A stretch of 64,000 nt of DNA from AP-15 sp963755435 (GCA_963755435.1 CAVWJX010000005.1:1302001-1366000); one strand, 5' to 3'. Shown: positions 45,220 to 53,691, counted from the first letter of the stretch. The notes: generated by a model from the letters alone, not told the origin. A program made the numbers and translations.

Positions 45220-45618
45220 TCAGACGCGGCGCCGCTTGGGCGGCCGGCAGCCATTGTGCGGGATCGGCGTCACGTCGCGGATCGAGGTGACCGCGAACCC
45301 CACCGCCTGCAGGGCGCGCAGCGCCGATTCCCGGCCCGAGCCCGGACCCTTGACCTCGATCTCGAGGGTGCGCATGCCATGCTCCATGGCCTTGCGCCCG
45401 GCATCCTCGGCGGCGACCTGGGCGGCGTAGGGGGTCGATTTGCGCGAGCCCTTGAACCCCTGGCTGCCCGACGACGACCAGGCGATGGTATTGCCCTGGG
45501 CATCGGTGATGGTGATCATCGTGTTGTTGAACGTGGCGTTCACATGCGCCGTGCCCGAGGTGATGTTCTTGCGTTCGCGCCGGCGAAGGCGCGGCGCTGG
45601 CGCCGCCGTTCTGGCCAT
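45220..45618 (-). CDS. rpsK: 30S ribosomal protein S11
   Basis: A 132-residue protein of the small-subunit platform. Conserved stretches include HVNATFNNTMITITDAQGNT, STPYAAQVAAEDAGRKAME and VTSIRDVTPIPHNGCRPPKR. It lies between rpsM and rpoA, with a 17-bp tandem repeat in the 104-bp gap upstream. Confidence 0.97.
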   Translation of the reverse strand: MARTAAPAPRLRRRERKNITSGTAHVNATFNNTMITITDAQGNTIAWSSSGSQGFKGSRKSTPYAAQVAAEDAGRKAMEHGMRTLEIEVKGPGSGRESALRALQAVGFAVTSIRDVTPIPHNGCRPPKRRRV

Positions 45619-45635
45619 CTATCTGGATCCGCCCT

Positions 45636-45703
45636 GGTGCTGAAAGATCTGGGGTGCTGAAAGATCGAGGGTGCTAGAAGATCGCGGGTGCTGAAAGATC
45701 GCG
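45636..45703 (-). repeat. 17-bp tandem repeat, four copies, in the rpsM-rpsK spacer
   Basis: GGTGCTGAAAGATC recurs with a strict 17-base period at 45636, 45653, 45670 and 45687; the third copy has GCTAGAAG instead of GCTGAAAG. The remaining three bases of each unit vary (TGG, GAG, GCG, GCG). The block lies wholly in the transcribed spacer, ending shortly before the ribosomal S11 start. Confidence 0.9.
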
Positions 45704-45722
45704 GGGGCTGGCGTAACGGGTG

Positions 45723-46091
45723 CTACTTCTTTTTGCCGGCGATCGGCCGCGCCGGACCCTTGCGGGTGCGCGCGTTGGTATGGGTGCGCTGGCCGCGCAC
45801 CGGCAGCCCCTTGCGATGGCGCAAGCCGCGATAGCAGCCGAGATCCATCAATCGCTTGATGTTCATCGCGACCTGCCGGCGCAAATCGCCTTCGACGGTG
45901 AATTCGCGGTCGATCACCTCGCGCATGCGCAGCACTTCATCGTCGGTCAATTCGTGCACCCGCCGCTCCGGCGGAATGCCGACGCGATTGCAGATCTGGA
46001 GGGCCGTGGTCCGCCCGATGCCGTGAATGTAGGCAAGCCCGATCGGCACCCGCTTTTGATTGGGGATGTTGACGCCAGCAATTCGCGCCAC
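45723..46091 (-). CDS. rpsM: 30S ribosomal protein S13
   Basis: A 122-residue small-subunit head protein, first gene of the alpha operon here. It starts MARIAGVNIPNQKRVPIGL, has YIHGIGRTTALQICNRVGI, and ends with the basic tail RTHTNARTRKGPARPIAGKKK. It contacts the P-site tRNA and forms the bridge to the large subunit. It is 147 bp downstream of adk. Confidence 0.97.
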   Translation of the reverse strand: MARIAGVNIPNQKRVPIGLAYIHGIGRTTALQICNRVGIPPERRVHELTDDEVLRMREVIDREFTVEGDLRRQVAMNIKRLMDLGCYRGLRHRKGLPVRGQRTHTNARTRKGPARPIAGKKK

Positions 46092-46238
46092 GGACGCTTC
46101 TCCTCGGTAAAGTCAACAGGTGATTATGGCTGGGCACAGCCGCAAGGGCAAGCATCATATCGACGCAAGCGCTCGCGTCAACCGCCGTCTGGTGTTGCGG
46201 TCGCCGCGGCATCATGGCGCTGCCGCGGTATCGCGAAA

Positions 46239-46883
46239 TCAGCCGAGAATCGTTTCGATCTCGAGCGTCACCGCGTCGATCTCGGCCATTCCATCGACGC
46301 ACTGCAAAATGCCGCGGGACTGGAAATAGGGCAACAACGGCTCGGTTTGCCGGCGATAGACCTCAAACCGCGCATGCACCGCCTCCGGGCGGTCGTCCGG
46401 ACGATGGACGAATTCGCGGCTGCCACAGACGTCGCAGACGCCGGCGACCCGAGGCCGGCGATAGCGCTCGTGGTAGCTGGCGCCGCAGGTGGCGCAGCTG
46501 AACCGACCGGCGAGCCGGTCGACCAGCGCCGCCTCGTCGACCCTGATCAGGATGACGTGATCGAGGCTGAGCCCGCGCTTGCCCAGCATGTCGTCGAGCG
46601 CCTGCGCCTGCGGCACCGTTCGCGGAAAACCGTCGAGCACAAAGCCGGGAAGGCAATCGGGTTCGACGATGCGCGCGGCGATCATGTCGATGATGATCGG
46701 GTCGGGGACCAGCTGACCCGAATCCATGATGCCCTTGACCCGCATGCCAAGCTCGCTACCCGACGCGGTCGCCGCGCGCAGCATGTCGCCGGTGGCCAGA
46801 TGGCGCACGCCGCGGCTTTGTTCGATCCGCTTGGCCTGGGTGCCCTTTCCCGAGCCCGGCGGACCGAGCAGGACCAGGTTCAT
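46239..46883 (-). CDS. adk: Adenylate kinase
   Basis: A 214-residue enzyme catalysing ATP + AMP = 2 ADP. The P-loop is GPPGSGKGTQ (7-16). The LID is of the long type with four cysteines, Cys130, Cys133, Cys150 and Cys153, suggesting a bound zinc. FVLDGFPRTVPQAQ is the AMP-site segment. It sits between secY (four-base ATGA-type overlap) and rpsM, a gene order typical of alphaproteobacteria. Complete. Confidence 0.96.
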   Translation of the reverse strand: MNLVLLGPPGSGKGTQAKRIEQSRGVRHLATGDMLRAATASGSELGMRVKGIMDSGQLVPDPIIIDMIAARIVEPDCLPGFVLDGFPRTVPQAQALDDMLGKRGLSLDHVILIRVDEAALVDRLAGRFSCATCGASYHERYRRPRVAGVCDVCGSREFVHRPDDRPEAVHARFEVYRRQTEPLLPYFQSRGILQCVDGMAEIDAVTLEIETILG

Positions 46884-48232
46884 CCGCGTCGCCCCCTGAG
46901 CTTTGCTTTCTTGATCAGCCCCTCATACTGGTGGGCCAGCAGGTGCGAATGGATTTGCGCCACCGTATCCATCGTCACGCTGACCACGATCAAGAGGCTG
47001 GTCCCGCCGAAATAGAACGGCACCGAATATTCCGAGATCAGGATTTCCGGCAGGATGCAGACCGCCGCCAGGTAGGCGGCGCCGACCACGGTCAGCCGGG
47101 TCAGCACGTAATCGAGAAAGTCGGCGGTGTTCTTGCCGGGCCGGATGCCGGGAATGAACCCGCCGTATTTGCGCAGATTGTCGGCGGTCTCGGTCGGGTT
47201 GAACACGATCGCGGTATAGAAAAAGCTGAAGAAGACGATCAGCGCGACGTATAGCCCCATGTAGAGCGGCCGGCCGTGCGACAGGTAGGCGGTGATCTCA
47301 CCGATCCAGCCGCCAAAGCCGCCGCTGCCGCTTGCCTCGAAATTGGCGACCGTCGCCGGCAACAGCAGCAGCGAGGAGGCGAAGATCGGCGGGATCACCC
47401 CCGAGGTATTGAGCTTCAGCGGCAGGTGCGAAGCGTCGCCGCCGAACATCTTGTTGCCGACCTGGCGCTTGGGATATTGCACCAGGATGCGGCGCTGGGC
47501 GCGCTCGATGAACACGATGAAGGTGACGACCGCAACCGACAACACCAGAAAGAAGATGATGAAGTAGGTCGAGATCGCCCCGGTGCGCCCGAGTTCCAGG
47601 GTCGAGGCCAGCGCATGCGGCAGGTTGGCGACGATGCCGGCCATGATGATCAACGAGATGCCGTTGCCGATGCCGCGCTCGGTGATCTGTTCGCCGAGCC
47701 ACATCAGAAAGACCGTGCCGCCGACCAGGGTGACGACCGTGACCAGGCGGAAGAACAGCCCCGGATCGAGCACCGCCGTTTCGGCGCCGGCATGCATGCC
47801 CTCGATCCCGACCGAAATGCCGTAGGCCTGGACCATGCCAAGGAGGACGGTGCCGTAGCGGGTATATTGATTGATGGTCTTGCGTCCGCTCTCGCCCTCC
47901 TTCTTCAGGGCCTCGAGGGTCGGCGACACCGCGGTCAGCAACTGAATGATGATCGATGCCGAAATGTACGGCATGATGCCGAGGGCAAAGATCGTCATGC
48001 GTCCGAGCGCACCGCCCGAGAACATGTCGAACATGCCGAGGATGCCGCCGGCATTGCGCGAGAAGATGCTGTGCAGGATCGCCGGATCGATCCCGGGGAT
48101 CGGGATATAGGTGCCGAGCCGATAGATCAGCAGCGCGCCGAGGGTGAACCAGATCCGGCTCTTGAGCTCGGTCGCCTTGGTGAAGGCGGAAAGATTGATG
48201 CTGGCGGCGAGTTGTTCGGCGGCTGACGCCAT
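46880..48232 (-). CDS. secY: Protein translocase subunit SecY
   Basis: A 450-residue inner-membrane channel protein of the Sec translocon, with ten transmembrane helices. Landmarks are LGTYIPIPGIDP, LGIMPYISASIIIQLL, LTAVSPTLEALKKEGESGRK, WLGEQITERGIGNGISLII and YPKRQVGNKMFGGDASHLPL. It is followed by adk with a four-base overlap and preceded by rplO with a 100-bp spacer that contains an imperfect duplication. Confidence 0.97.
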   Translation of the reverse strand: MASAAEQLAASINLSAFTKATELKSRIWFTLGALLIYRLGTYIPIPGIDPAILHSIFSRNAGGILGMFDMFSGGALGRMTIFALGIMPYISASIIIQLLTAVSPTLEALKKEGESGRKTINQYTRYGTVLLGMVQAYGISVGIEGMHAGAETAVLDPGLFFRLVTVVTLVGGTVFLMWLGEQITERGIGNGISLIIMAGIVANLPHALASTLELGRTGAISTYFIIFFLVLSVAVVTFIVFIERAQRRILVQYPKRQVGNKMFGGDASHLPLKLNTSGVIPPIFASSLLLLPATVANFEASGSGGFGGWIGEITAYLSHGRPLYMGLYVALIVFFSFFYTAIVFNPTETADNLRKYGGFIPGIRPGKNTADFLDYVLTRLTVVGAAYLAAVCILPEILISEYSVPFYFGGTSLLIVVSVTMDTVAQIHSHLLAHQYEGLIKKAKLRGRRG

Positions 48233-48242
48233 TCGGTTCCAT

Positions 48243-48308
48243 CCCTAACCCAAGAGCCCGGCCCAACCAACATCCCGCCCTAACCCGGTGCCCGGCCTAG
48301 CCAACAGC
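48243..48308 (-). repeat. Imperfect 35-bp duplication in the rplO-secY spacer
   Basis: Two copies beginning CCCTAACCC (48243 and 48278) each contain CCCGGCC and end CCAACA. The period is 35 bp and the copies differ at a handful of positions. The block lies between the SecY start and the L15 stop. Confidence 0.7.
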
Positions 48309-48332
48309 CGGTCCGGTTTGGGCGGCCGCGTT

Positions 48333-48836
48333 TCAGGCGGAGGCGCCCGCCTCGGCCTGCGACTTCTGCTTGCGACCCGGGCGCACGATCACCCGGCCGC
48401 CGGCTTCTTCGACCGCCGCGATCGCCGCCTTGGAGGCGCCCGCGACCTCGATCGTCAGCGCCGCGCGCAGCGCTCCCTTGGCCAGCAGGCGAACCCCGTC
48501 GCCTTGCCGCCGCAGCACTCCCGCGGCGACCAGCGCGGCGCCGTCAAGGGTGCCCTCGGCCTTGAGCTTGCCGGCGTCGAGCGCCTGCTGCAACCGACCA
48601 AGATTGACCACCTTGAAATCGGGACGGAACATCGAATTGTCAAAGCCGCGCTTGGGCAAGCGGCGGTGCAATGGCGTCTGCCCGCCTTCAAAACCGTTGA
48701 GCGCCACCCCGCTGCGCGCGGTCTGGCCCTTGCCGCCCCGCGCCGAGGTTTTGCCCTTGCCCGACCCGATGCCGCGCCCAACCCGCTTGGCGCGGTAGTG
48801 GGCGCCCGGATTGTCTCTGATTTCGTTGAGCTTCAT
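48333..48836 (-). CDS. rplO: 50S ribosomal protein L15
   Basis: A 167-residue protein, longer than the E. coli form by the usual alphaproteobacterial C-terminal extension. It starts MKLNEIRDNPGAHYRAKRVG, with GRGIGSGKGKTSARGGKGQ and RRLPKRGFDNSMFRPDFKVV. An upstream ATG (MQRM) three codons earlier is possible. It lies 119 bp after rpmD and 100 bp before secY. Confidence 0.96.
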   Translation of the reverse strand: MKLNEIRDNPGAHYRAKRVGRGIGSGKGKTSARGGKGQTARSGVALNGFEGGQTPLHRRLPKRGFDNSMFRPDFKVVNLGRLQQALDAGKLKAEGTLDGAALVAAGVLRRQGDGVRLLAKGALRAALTIEVAGASKAAIAAVEEAGGRVIVRPGRKQKSQAEAGASA

Positions 48837-48955
48837 TCGCTGCATTCTTTCGTGGATGGGCCCGCACCAGCGGCAACCCGGTTCCGGCCGGTGTCGGCGA
48901 GCGCCGCTCGCGAGCAGGGCCGCCGGCGGCGCGGAACGCGAGGCGAAAATTCGCT

Positions 48956-49183
48956 CTAGCTCGCCTCGACGATCCGCACCAGATGCCCGACCTTGCGGAT
49001 CATGCCGCGCACCGCGGGGGTATCCTCGAGCACCCGGCGACGGTGCCGCCGGTTCAGGCCGAGCCCCTTCAGGGTTGCCTCCTGGTCGTGCCGGCGCCCG
49101 ATCGGGCTGCCGGTCTGCTCGACCATGAGCGTCTTCTTGCCGCCGCCTTCGCCGGCCGTCTCGCGCCCGGTTTCGCCGGCCAT
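48956..49183 (-). CDS. rpmD: 50S ribosomal protein L30
   Basis: A 75-residue protein. The ATG at 49183 overlaps the rpsE stop (TGATG). The first 18 residues (MAGETGRETAGEGGGKKT) are an unusual Gly/Glu-rich extension; the conserved L30 fold begins at LMVEQTGSPIGRRHDQEATL, with LNRRHRRRVLEDTPAVRGMI and a VGHLVRIVE ending. An alternative internal start at LMVEQTG would give the classical length, but no good binding site was found for it. Confidence 0.92.
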   Translation of the reverse strand: MAGETGRETAGEGGGKKTLMVEQTGSPIGRRHDQEATLKGLGLNRRHRRRVLEDTPAVRGMIRKVGHLVRIVEAS

Positions 49184-49770
49184 CACGCCGGTTCCCGGGC
49201 TTCGGCGTCGCGGCGGCCGAGGATCTCACCGACCTTCTTGCCGCGCCGCGCGGCCACCGCCCGCGGGCTGGTCGCCTGGCCGAGCGCGACAAAGGTTGCC
49301 TTGATCATATTGTGCGGATTGGCGCTGCCGATCGATTTGGCGACCACGTCATGGACCCCGAGCGCTTCGAAAATCGCCCGCATCGGGCCACCGGCGATGA
49401 TCCCGGTGCCGGCCTTCGCGGCGCGCACGATCACCCGCCCGGCGCCATAGCTGCTGACGATGTCGTGGTGCAGGGTGCGGCCTTCGCGCAGCGGCACGCG
49501 GATCATGCTGCGCCGCGCCTGCTCGGTGGCCTTACGGATCGCCTCTGGCACCTCGCGCGCCTTGCCGGCGCCGTAGCCGACCCGGCCCTTGCGGTCGCCG
49601 ACCACGACGAGTGCGGCAAAGCCGAACCGGCGGCCGCCCTTGACCACCTTGGCGACCCGGTTGATGTTGACCAGCTTTTCGGCAAATTCGTTGTCTTCGC
49701 GGTCGCGCGACTGGCGGTCGCCGTCGCGGCCGCGCCGTTCGCCCTGGTTGCGCGCCATTGTCCGTGCCAT
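49183..49770 (-). CDS. rpsE: 30S ribosomal protein S5
   Basis: A 195-residue protein of the decoding region. After a basic/acidic N-terminal extension (MARTMARNQGERRGRDGDRQ) the conserved part shows VVKGGRRFGFAALVVVGDRKG and GYGAGKAREVPEAIRKATEQ, and later YGAGRVIVRAAKAGTGIIAG. The start at 49770 is used; an internal ATG at 49758 is also possible. The stop shares a base with the L30 start. Confidence 0.96.
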   Translation of the reverse strand: MARTMARNQGERRGRDGDRQSRDREDNEFAEKLVNINRVAKVVKGGRRFGFAALVVVGDRKGRVGYGAGKAREVPEAIRKATEQARRSMIRVPLREGRTLHHDIVSSYGAGRVIVRAAKAGTGIIAGGPMRAIFEALGVHDVVAKSIGSANPHNMIKATFVALGQATSPRAVAARRGKKVGEILGRRDAEAREPA

Positions 49771-49784
49771 GCCAACCGACCCCT

Positions 49785-50150
49785 TCAGAAGTCCAGACCG
49801 CCCTCGCGGGCGGCGTCGGCCAGGGCCTTGACCCGGCCGTGAAACAGATAGGCGCCGCGATCGAACACGACGCGCTCGACCCCGGCGGCCTTGGCCCGTT
49901 CGGCCAGCAATTTGCCGACGGCACCCGCGGCGGCGATGTCGGCCCCGGTGCCGAGGCTCGCCTTGAGCCCGGGATCGAGGCTCGATGCCGCCGCCAAGGT
50001 TCGCCCGGCCGTGTCGTCGATCACCTGCGCATAAATATGCTTCGACGAGCGGAACACCGAGAGCCGCGGCCGATTGCGAGCGAGGCGCTTCAAATTCGCC
50101 CGCACCCGCAGGCGCCGGCGCAGGAACAGGGCTTTGGCTTTTTGCGGCAT
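49785..50150 (-). CDS. rplR: 50S ribosomal protein L18
   Basis: A 121-residue 5S rRNA-binding protein. It starts MPQKAKALFLRRRLRVRANL, with RPRLSVFRSSKHIYAQVIDD, and the C-terminal FDRGAYLFHGRVKALADAAR. It lies between rplF and rpsE with short gaps. Confidence 0.96.
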   Translation of the reverse strand: MPQKAKALFLRRRLRVRANLKRLARNRPRLSVFRSSKHIYAQVIDDTAGRTLAAASSLDPGLKASLGTGADIAAAGAVGKLLAERAKAAGVERVVFDRGAYLFHGRVKALADAAREGGLDF

Positions 50151-50155
50151 CGGAG

Positions 50156-50689
50156 CTACTTCTTCTTGCCTTCCTTGCGGCGAACGACCTCGCCGGCATA
50201 TTTGATGCCCTTGCCCTTGTACGGCTCGGGCGGGCGGAACGCGCGGATCTCGGCGGCGACCTGGCCGACCCGCTGGCGATCGGCGCCGCTGACCGAGATC
50301 ACGGTCGGCCGCTCGCAGGTGATCCGCACATCGGCTGGGATCGGAAACGGGATGTCGTGGCTGTAGCCGAGCTGCAGGTTCAGATTGCTGCCCTGGACCG
50401 CGGCGCGATAGCCGACCCCGCTGATCTCGAGACCGACGGTGAATCCCTTCGACACGCCGGTCACCATGTTGCTGACCAGGGCGCGGGTGGTGCCCCACAT
50501 CGCGCGCGATTGCTTGCTGTCGTTGGCTGGCGCGATCGTGATGGCACCATCGGCGATCGACGCCGTGACCGCGTTGCTGACCACCAGGCGCAGCGTGCCG
50601 AGACCGCCCTTGGCGGTCAGGGTGCGGTCGGAGAGCTGGACTTCGACCCCGCTCGGCACCGGCACTGGGTTCTTGCCTATGCGTGACAT
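50156..50689 (-). CDS. rplF: 50S ribosomal protein L6
   Basis: A 177-residue two-domain protein near the GTPase centre. It starts MSRIGKNPVPVPSGVEVQLS and ends with RPPEPYKGKGIKYAGEVVRR, the strongly conserved C-terminal loop. It lies nine bases after rpsH and five before rplR in transcription order. Confidence 0.97.
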   Translation of the reverse strand: MSRIGKNPVPVPSGVEVQLSDRTLTAKGGLGTLRLVVSNAVTASIADGAITIAPANDSKQSRAMWGTTRALVSNMVTGVSKGFTVGLEISGVGYRAAVQGSNLNLQLGYSHDIPFPIPADVRITCERPTVISVSGADRQRVGQVAAEIRAFRPPEPYKGKGIKYAGEVVRRKEGKKK

Positions 50690-50698
50690 GTCGCTTCC

Positions 50699-51097
50699 TC
50701 AAAACACCCGGCAGAGTACCTCGCCGCCGACTTTGGCGGCCCTGGCCTCGTTATCGGACAAAACGCCGCGCGGGGTCGACAGGATGGCGATGCCAAGCCC
50801 GTTATAGCTGCGCGGCAGATCGGCGATGCGCGAGTAGATCCGCCGTCCGGGTTTCGACACCCGCGCGATTTCGCGGATCACCGGCTCGCCGTCGACGTAT
50901 TTGAGCTCGATCTTGAGCTCGGCCACGCCGGGCCGCAAATCGTCGCGCGAGAAGCCGCGGATATAGCCCTCGCGCTGCAACACTTCGAGCACATTGGCGC
51001 GGATCTTCGAGGCGGGCGAGGCGACCACCGCCTGGCGCGCCCGCTGCCCGTTGCGGATCCGGGTCAGCATGTCCCCCAGCGGATCGCTCATCGTCAT
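50699..51097 (-). CDS. rpsH: 30S ribosomal protein S8
   Basis: A 132-residue primary 16S rRNA-binding protein. It starts MTMSDPLGDMLTRIRNGQRA and ends with the conserved GLGIAILSTPRGVLSDNEAR and GGEVLCRVF. In many bacteria S8 represses its operon; no matching leader was sought in detail here. Confidence 0.97.
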   Translation of the reverse strand: MTMSDPLGDMLTRIRNGQRARQAVVASPASKIRANVLEVLQREGYIRGFSRDDLRPGVAELKIELKYVDGEPVIREIARVSKPGRRIYSRIADLPRSYNGLGIAILSTPRGVLSDNEARAAKVGGEVLCRVF

Positions 51098-51110
51098 CGT
51101 TGCGATCTCC

Positions 51111-51416
51111 CTACCAGCTCGATTTCAGCATGCCCGGGATCTGCCCCGACGAGGCGAGTTCGCGCATGGCGATGCGCGACAGCTTGAACTTGCGATAATA
51201 GCCGCGCGGACGCCCGGTCAAGGCGCAGCGGTTGCGCACCCGGGTCGTCGATCCGTTGCGCGGCAGCATGGCGAGCTTGAGCTGTGCCGCAAAGCGCTCC
51301 TCGGGAGGGGCGGTGCGATCGGTCGCGATCGCCTTGAGGCGCGTCCGCTGCGGCGCGATCTGCTTCGATAGCTTGATCCGCCGCGCGTTCTTTTCGACCG
51401 CGCTCTTTTTTGCCAT
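51111..51416 (-). CDS. rpsN: 30S ribosomal protein S14 (zinc-independent type)
   Basis: A 101-residue protein starting MAKKSAVEKNARRIKLSKQI. The region RNRCALTGRPRGYYRKFKLS lacks the CxxC pairs of the zinc form, so it is the long zinc-free type usual in proteobacteria. An in-frame start at 51455 adds 13 unconserved residues and is not used. Confidence 0.96.
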   Translation of the reverse strand: MAKKSAVEKNARRIKLSKQIAPQRTRLKAIATDRTAPPEERFAAQLKLAMLPRNGSTTRVRNRCALTGRPRGYYRKFKLSRIAMRELASSGQIPGMLKSSW

Positions 51417-51455
51417 CCGGCTAAGCTCCTGCCACTCGATAACTCCCTCGACCAA

Positions 51456-52001
51456 TCAATTGGCGAACGGCATGTCGAAGCCCTTCAGCAGCGCCTTCGC
51501 CTCGGCATCGGTCTTGGCCGTGGTCGTGACCACGACGTTCATCCCGCGCACCGCGTCGACCCGATCGTAATCGATCTCGGGGAAGACGATCTGTTCTTTC
51601 AGGCCGAGCGCGAAATTGCCCCGGCCGTCGAAGCTCCGGCCCGAGATTCCGCGAAAGTCGCGCACCCGCGGCAGCGCCACGTTGATCAGCCGATCGAGAA
51701 ACTCGTACATCCGCTCCCGGCGCAGGGTCACCTTGCAGCCGATCGGCATGCCCTGGCGCAATTTGAATGTCGCGATCGACCGTTTGGCGCGGGTGATGAC
51801 CGGGTGCTGGCCGGTGATCGCGGTCAGTTCGCCGGCCGCGGCGTCGACCTTTTTGCTGTCCTGGACCGCCTCGCCGACGCCCATGTTGACGACGATCTTT
51901 TCCAGGCGCGGCACCTGCATCGGGTTGCCGTAGCCGAACTCCTGCATCAGCGCCGGGCGCAACGCCGTCTCGTAGTGTTCCTGCAAGCGCGGCTTGCTCA
52001 T
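51456..52001 (-). CDS. rplE: 50S ribosomal protein L5
   Basis: A 181-residue 5S rRNA-binding protein. It starts MSKPRLQEHYETALRPALMQ. Conserved segments are VPRLEKIVVNMGVGEAVQDS, GMPIGCKVTLRRERMYEFLD and VRDFRGISGRSFDGRGNFAL. A start three codons upstream (MREMSKP) is possible. Confidence 0.97.
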   Translation of the reverse strand: MSKPRLQEHYETALRPALMQEFGYGNPMQVPRLEKIVVNMGVGEAVQDSKKVDAAAGELTAITGQHPVITRAKRSIATFKLRQGMPIGCKVTLRRERMYEFLDRLINVALPRVRDFRGISGRSFDGRGNFALGLKEQIVFPEIDYDRVDAVRGMNVVVTTTAKTDAEAKALLKGFDMPFAN

Positions 52002-52006
52002 CTCTC

Positions 52007-52327
52007 TCACCTGTCGATGACTTCGCCCGAGCGGCGGGCGACGCGGACCTTGCGCCCGTCGTCGAGCACCCGGTAGCCGATTCGGGTCGGCTTTCCCGAG
52101 GCCGGGTCGACATGGGCGATATTGGAGATGTGCAGCGACAACTCCTTCTCGACGATCCCGCCCGGATCGCCCATCTGCGGCTTGGTATGCCGCTTGACCA
52201 TGTTGACGCCCTGCACGACGGCGCGGCGCTCGGCCGGGATCACCCGTAGCACCTCGCCGGTGCGGCCCTTGTCGCGCCCGGCGATGACGACGACGTTGTC
52301 GCCTTTTTTGATTTTCAACTTCGGCAT
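52007..52327 (-). CDS. rplX: 50S ribosomal protein L24
   Basis: A 106-residue assembly-initiator protein with a KOW motif. MPKLKIKKGDNVVVIAGRDK is the conserved beginning; NMVKRHTKPQMGDPGGIVEK and the short basic C-terminus follow. It lies between rplN and rplE. Confidence 0.96.
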   Translation of the reverse strand: MPKLKIKKGDNVVVIAGRDKGRTGEVLRVIPAERRAVVQGVNMVKRHTKPQMGDPGGIVEKELSLHISNIAHVDPASGKPTRIGYRVLDDGRKVRVARRSGEVIDR

Positions 52328-52370
52328 GGCCTCGCCCTTGAAGATCGGCTCATCGCAATACCGGGGCTGC

Positions 52371-52739
52371 TCATAAGACTTCGGGGGCGAGCGAGACGAT
52401 TTTCATGAACCGGCGCGCCCGCAATTCGCGGGTCACCGGTCCGAAGATCCGGGTCCCGATCGGCTCGCCCTGCTGGGTGATCAGCACCGCGGCGTTGCGG
52501 TCGAAGCGGATGGCGCTGCCGTCGATGCGCCGGATTTCCTTGGCGGTGCGCACGATGACCGCACGATGCACGTCGCCCTTCTTGACCCGGCCGCGCGGGA
52601 TCGCTTCCTTGACCGACACAATGATCACGTCGCCGACGCTGGCGGTGCGCCGCTTGGAGCCGCCCAGCACCTTGATGCATTGCACCCGGCGCGCGCCCGA
52701 ATTGTCGGCGACGTCGAGGTTGGTCTGCATCTGGATCAT
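52371..52739 (-). CDS. rplN: 50S ribosomal protein L14
   Basis: A 122-residue protein at the subunit interface. MIQMQTNLDVADNSGARRVQ opens it, GDVIIVSVKEAIPRGRVKKG is central and RELRARRFMKIVSLAPEVL closes it. Its start overlaps the rpsQ stop by four bases. Confidence 0.97.
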   Translation of the reverse strand: MIQMQTNLDVADNSGARRVQCIKVLGGSKRRTASVGDVIIVSVKEAIPRGRVKKGDVHRAVIVRTAKEIRRIDGSAIRFDRNAAVLITQQGEPIGTRIFGPVTRELRARRFMKIVSLAPEVL

Positions 52740-53062
52740 GCCGCACCCCCTGCCGGCGCTTCCGCCCCTGCCTGCGGACCCGGCGCGGACGCGGCGGCAG
52801 CTTCGCGCTGGCCCGGCCCGGTGCCTTCGCCCGACGCGCCGAGCACGACCCAGTGCTTGCGCTTCGAGATCGGTCGGCTTTCCTCGATCTGCACCGCGTC
52901 GCCGATATGCCAGCGATTGTCGGCATCGTGCGCGGCGAATTTCTTCGAATGGGTGACGAATTTCTTGTAGACCGGGTGCATCACCCGGCGCTCGACCTTG
53001 ACGATCACGGTCTTGTCGCTGGCGTCGCTGACGACGATCCCGCGGAGCACGCGTCTGGACAT
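52736..53062 (-). CDS. rpsQ: 30S ribosomal protein S17
   Basis: A 108-residue protein. The conserved core is MSRRVLRGIVVSDASDKTVI, VMHPVYKKFVTHSKKFAAHD and IEESRPISKRKHWVV. After the core it carries an Ala/Gly/Pro-rich C-terminal extension of about 25 residues ending AEAPAGGAA that is not in the E. coli protein. Overlaps rplN by four bases. Confidence 0.95.
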   Translation of the reverse strand: MSRRVLRGIVVSDASDKTVIVKVERRVMHPVYKKFVTHSKKFAAHDADNRWHIGDAVQIEESRPISKRKHWVVLGASGEGTGPGQREAAAASAPGPQAGAEAPAGGAA

Positions 53063-53074
53063 TCTGTTGCTTCC

Positions 53075-53269
53075 CTAGCTCGCCCGGCGGCGCTGGTGCT
53101 GGATCGTCTTGATGCGCGCGATGTCGCGGCGCACCTGGCGAAACCGGGCGGTATTTTCGAGCTGCCCGTTGGCCCGCTGAAATCTGAGGTTGAAAATCTC
53201 CTTGCCGAGCAGATCGATCTGGCCGCTCAGCTCGTCATCGGTCTTGGCCCTGACGTCGCCCGCCTTCAT
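53075..53269 (-). CDS. rpmC: 50S ribosomal protein L29
   Basis: A 64-residue two-helix protein near the exit tunnel. From the ATG at 53269 it reads MKAGDVRAKTDDELSGQIDL, then KEIFNLRFQRANGQLENTAR. The start overlaps the rplP stop (ATGA). Longer in-frame ORFs extending into rplP are shadows. Confidence 0.95.
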   Translation of the reverse strand: MKAGDVRAKTDDELSGQIDLLGKEIFNLRFQRANGQLENTARFRQVRRDIARIKTIQHQRRRAS

Positions 53270-53691
53270 CGCGAGGTCTCCTCGCCCGGGCGGGTGACGA
53301 AGCGGGTGCCGAGCGGCAATTTCGCGGCGGCGAGCTCGAACGCCTCGCGCGCGGTCTCGGCCGGCACCCCGTCGAGCTCGAACATGATGCGCCCGGGCTT
53401 GACCCGGCAAATCCAGAATTCGGGCGACCCCTTGCCGCTGCCCATGCGCACCTCGGCCGGCTTGTGCGATACCGGCACATCGGGGAAGACGCGGATCCAG
53501 ATCCGCCCGGCGCGGCGGATGTGGCGGGTGATCGCGCGGCGCGCCGCTTCGATCTGGCGCGCGGTGATCCGCCCGGGATCGGCCGCCTTGAGCCCGTAGG
53601 CGCCAAAGTTCAAGGTCGTTCCGCCCTTGGCCAGACCATGGACCCGGCCTTTATGGGCCTTGCGATATTTGGTGCGTTTCGGACTTAGCAT
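53266..53691 (-). CDS. rplP: 50S ribosomal protein L16
   Basis: A 141-residue protein at the peptidyl-transferase arm. MLSPKRTKYRKAHKGRVHGL, IRRAGRIWIRVFPDVPVSHK and MGSGKGSPEFWICRVKPGRI are all family-diagnostic. Overlaps rpmC by four bases. Confidence 0.97.
   Translation of the reverse strand: MLSPKRTKYRKAHKGRVHGLAKGGTTLNFGAYGLKAADPGRITARQIEAARRAITRHIRRAGRIWIRVFPDVPVSHKPAEVRMGSGKGSPEFWICRVKPGRIMFELDGVPAETAREAFELAAAKLPLGTRFVTRPGEETSR

Noticed and set aside
45636..45703. Possible CRISPR array
   Set aside because: The units are 17 bp and directly adjacent, with no unique spacers and no cas genes.
45720..47015. 431-codon open frame on the plus strand
   Set aside because: Spans rpsM, a spacer and adk in antisense; the minus-strand genes are certain.
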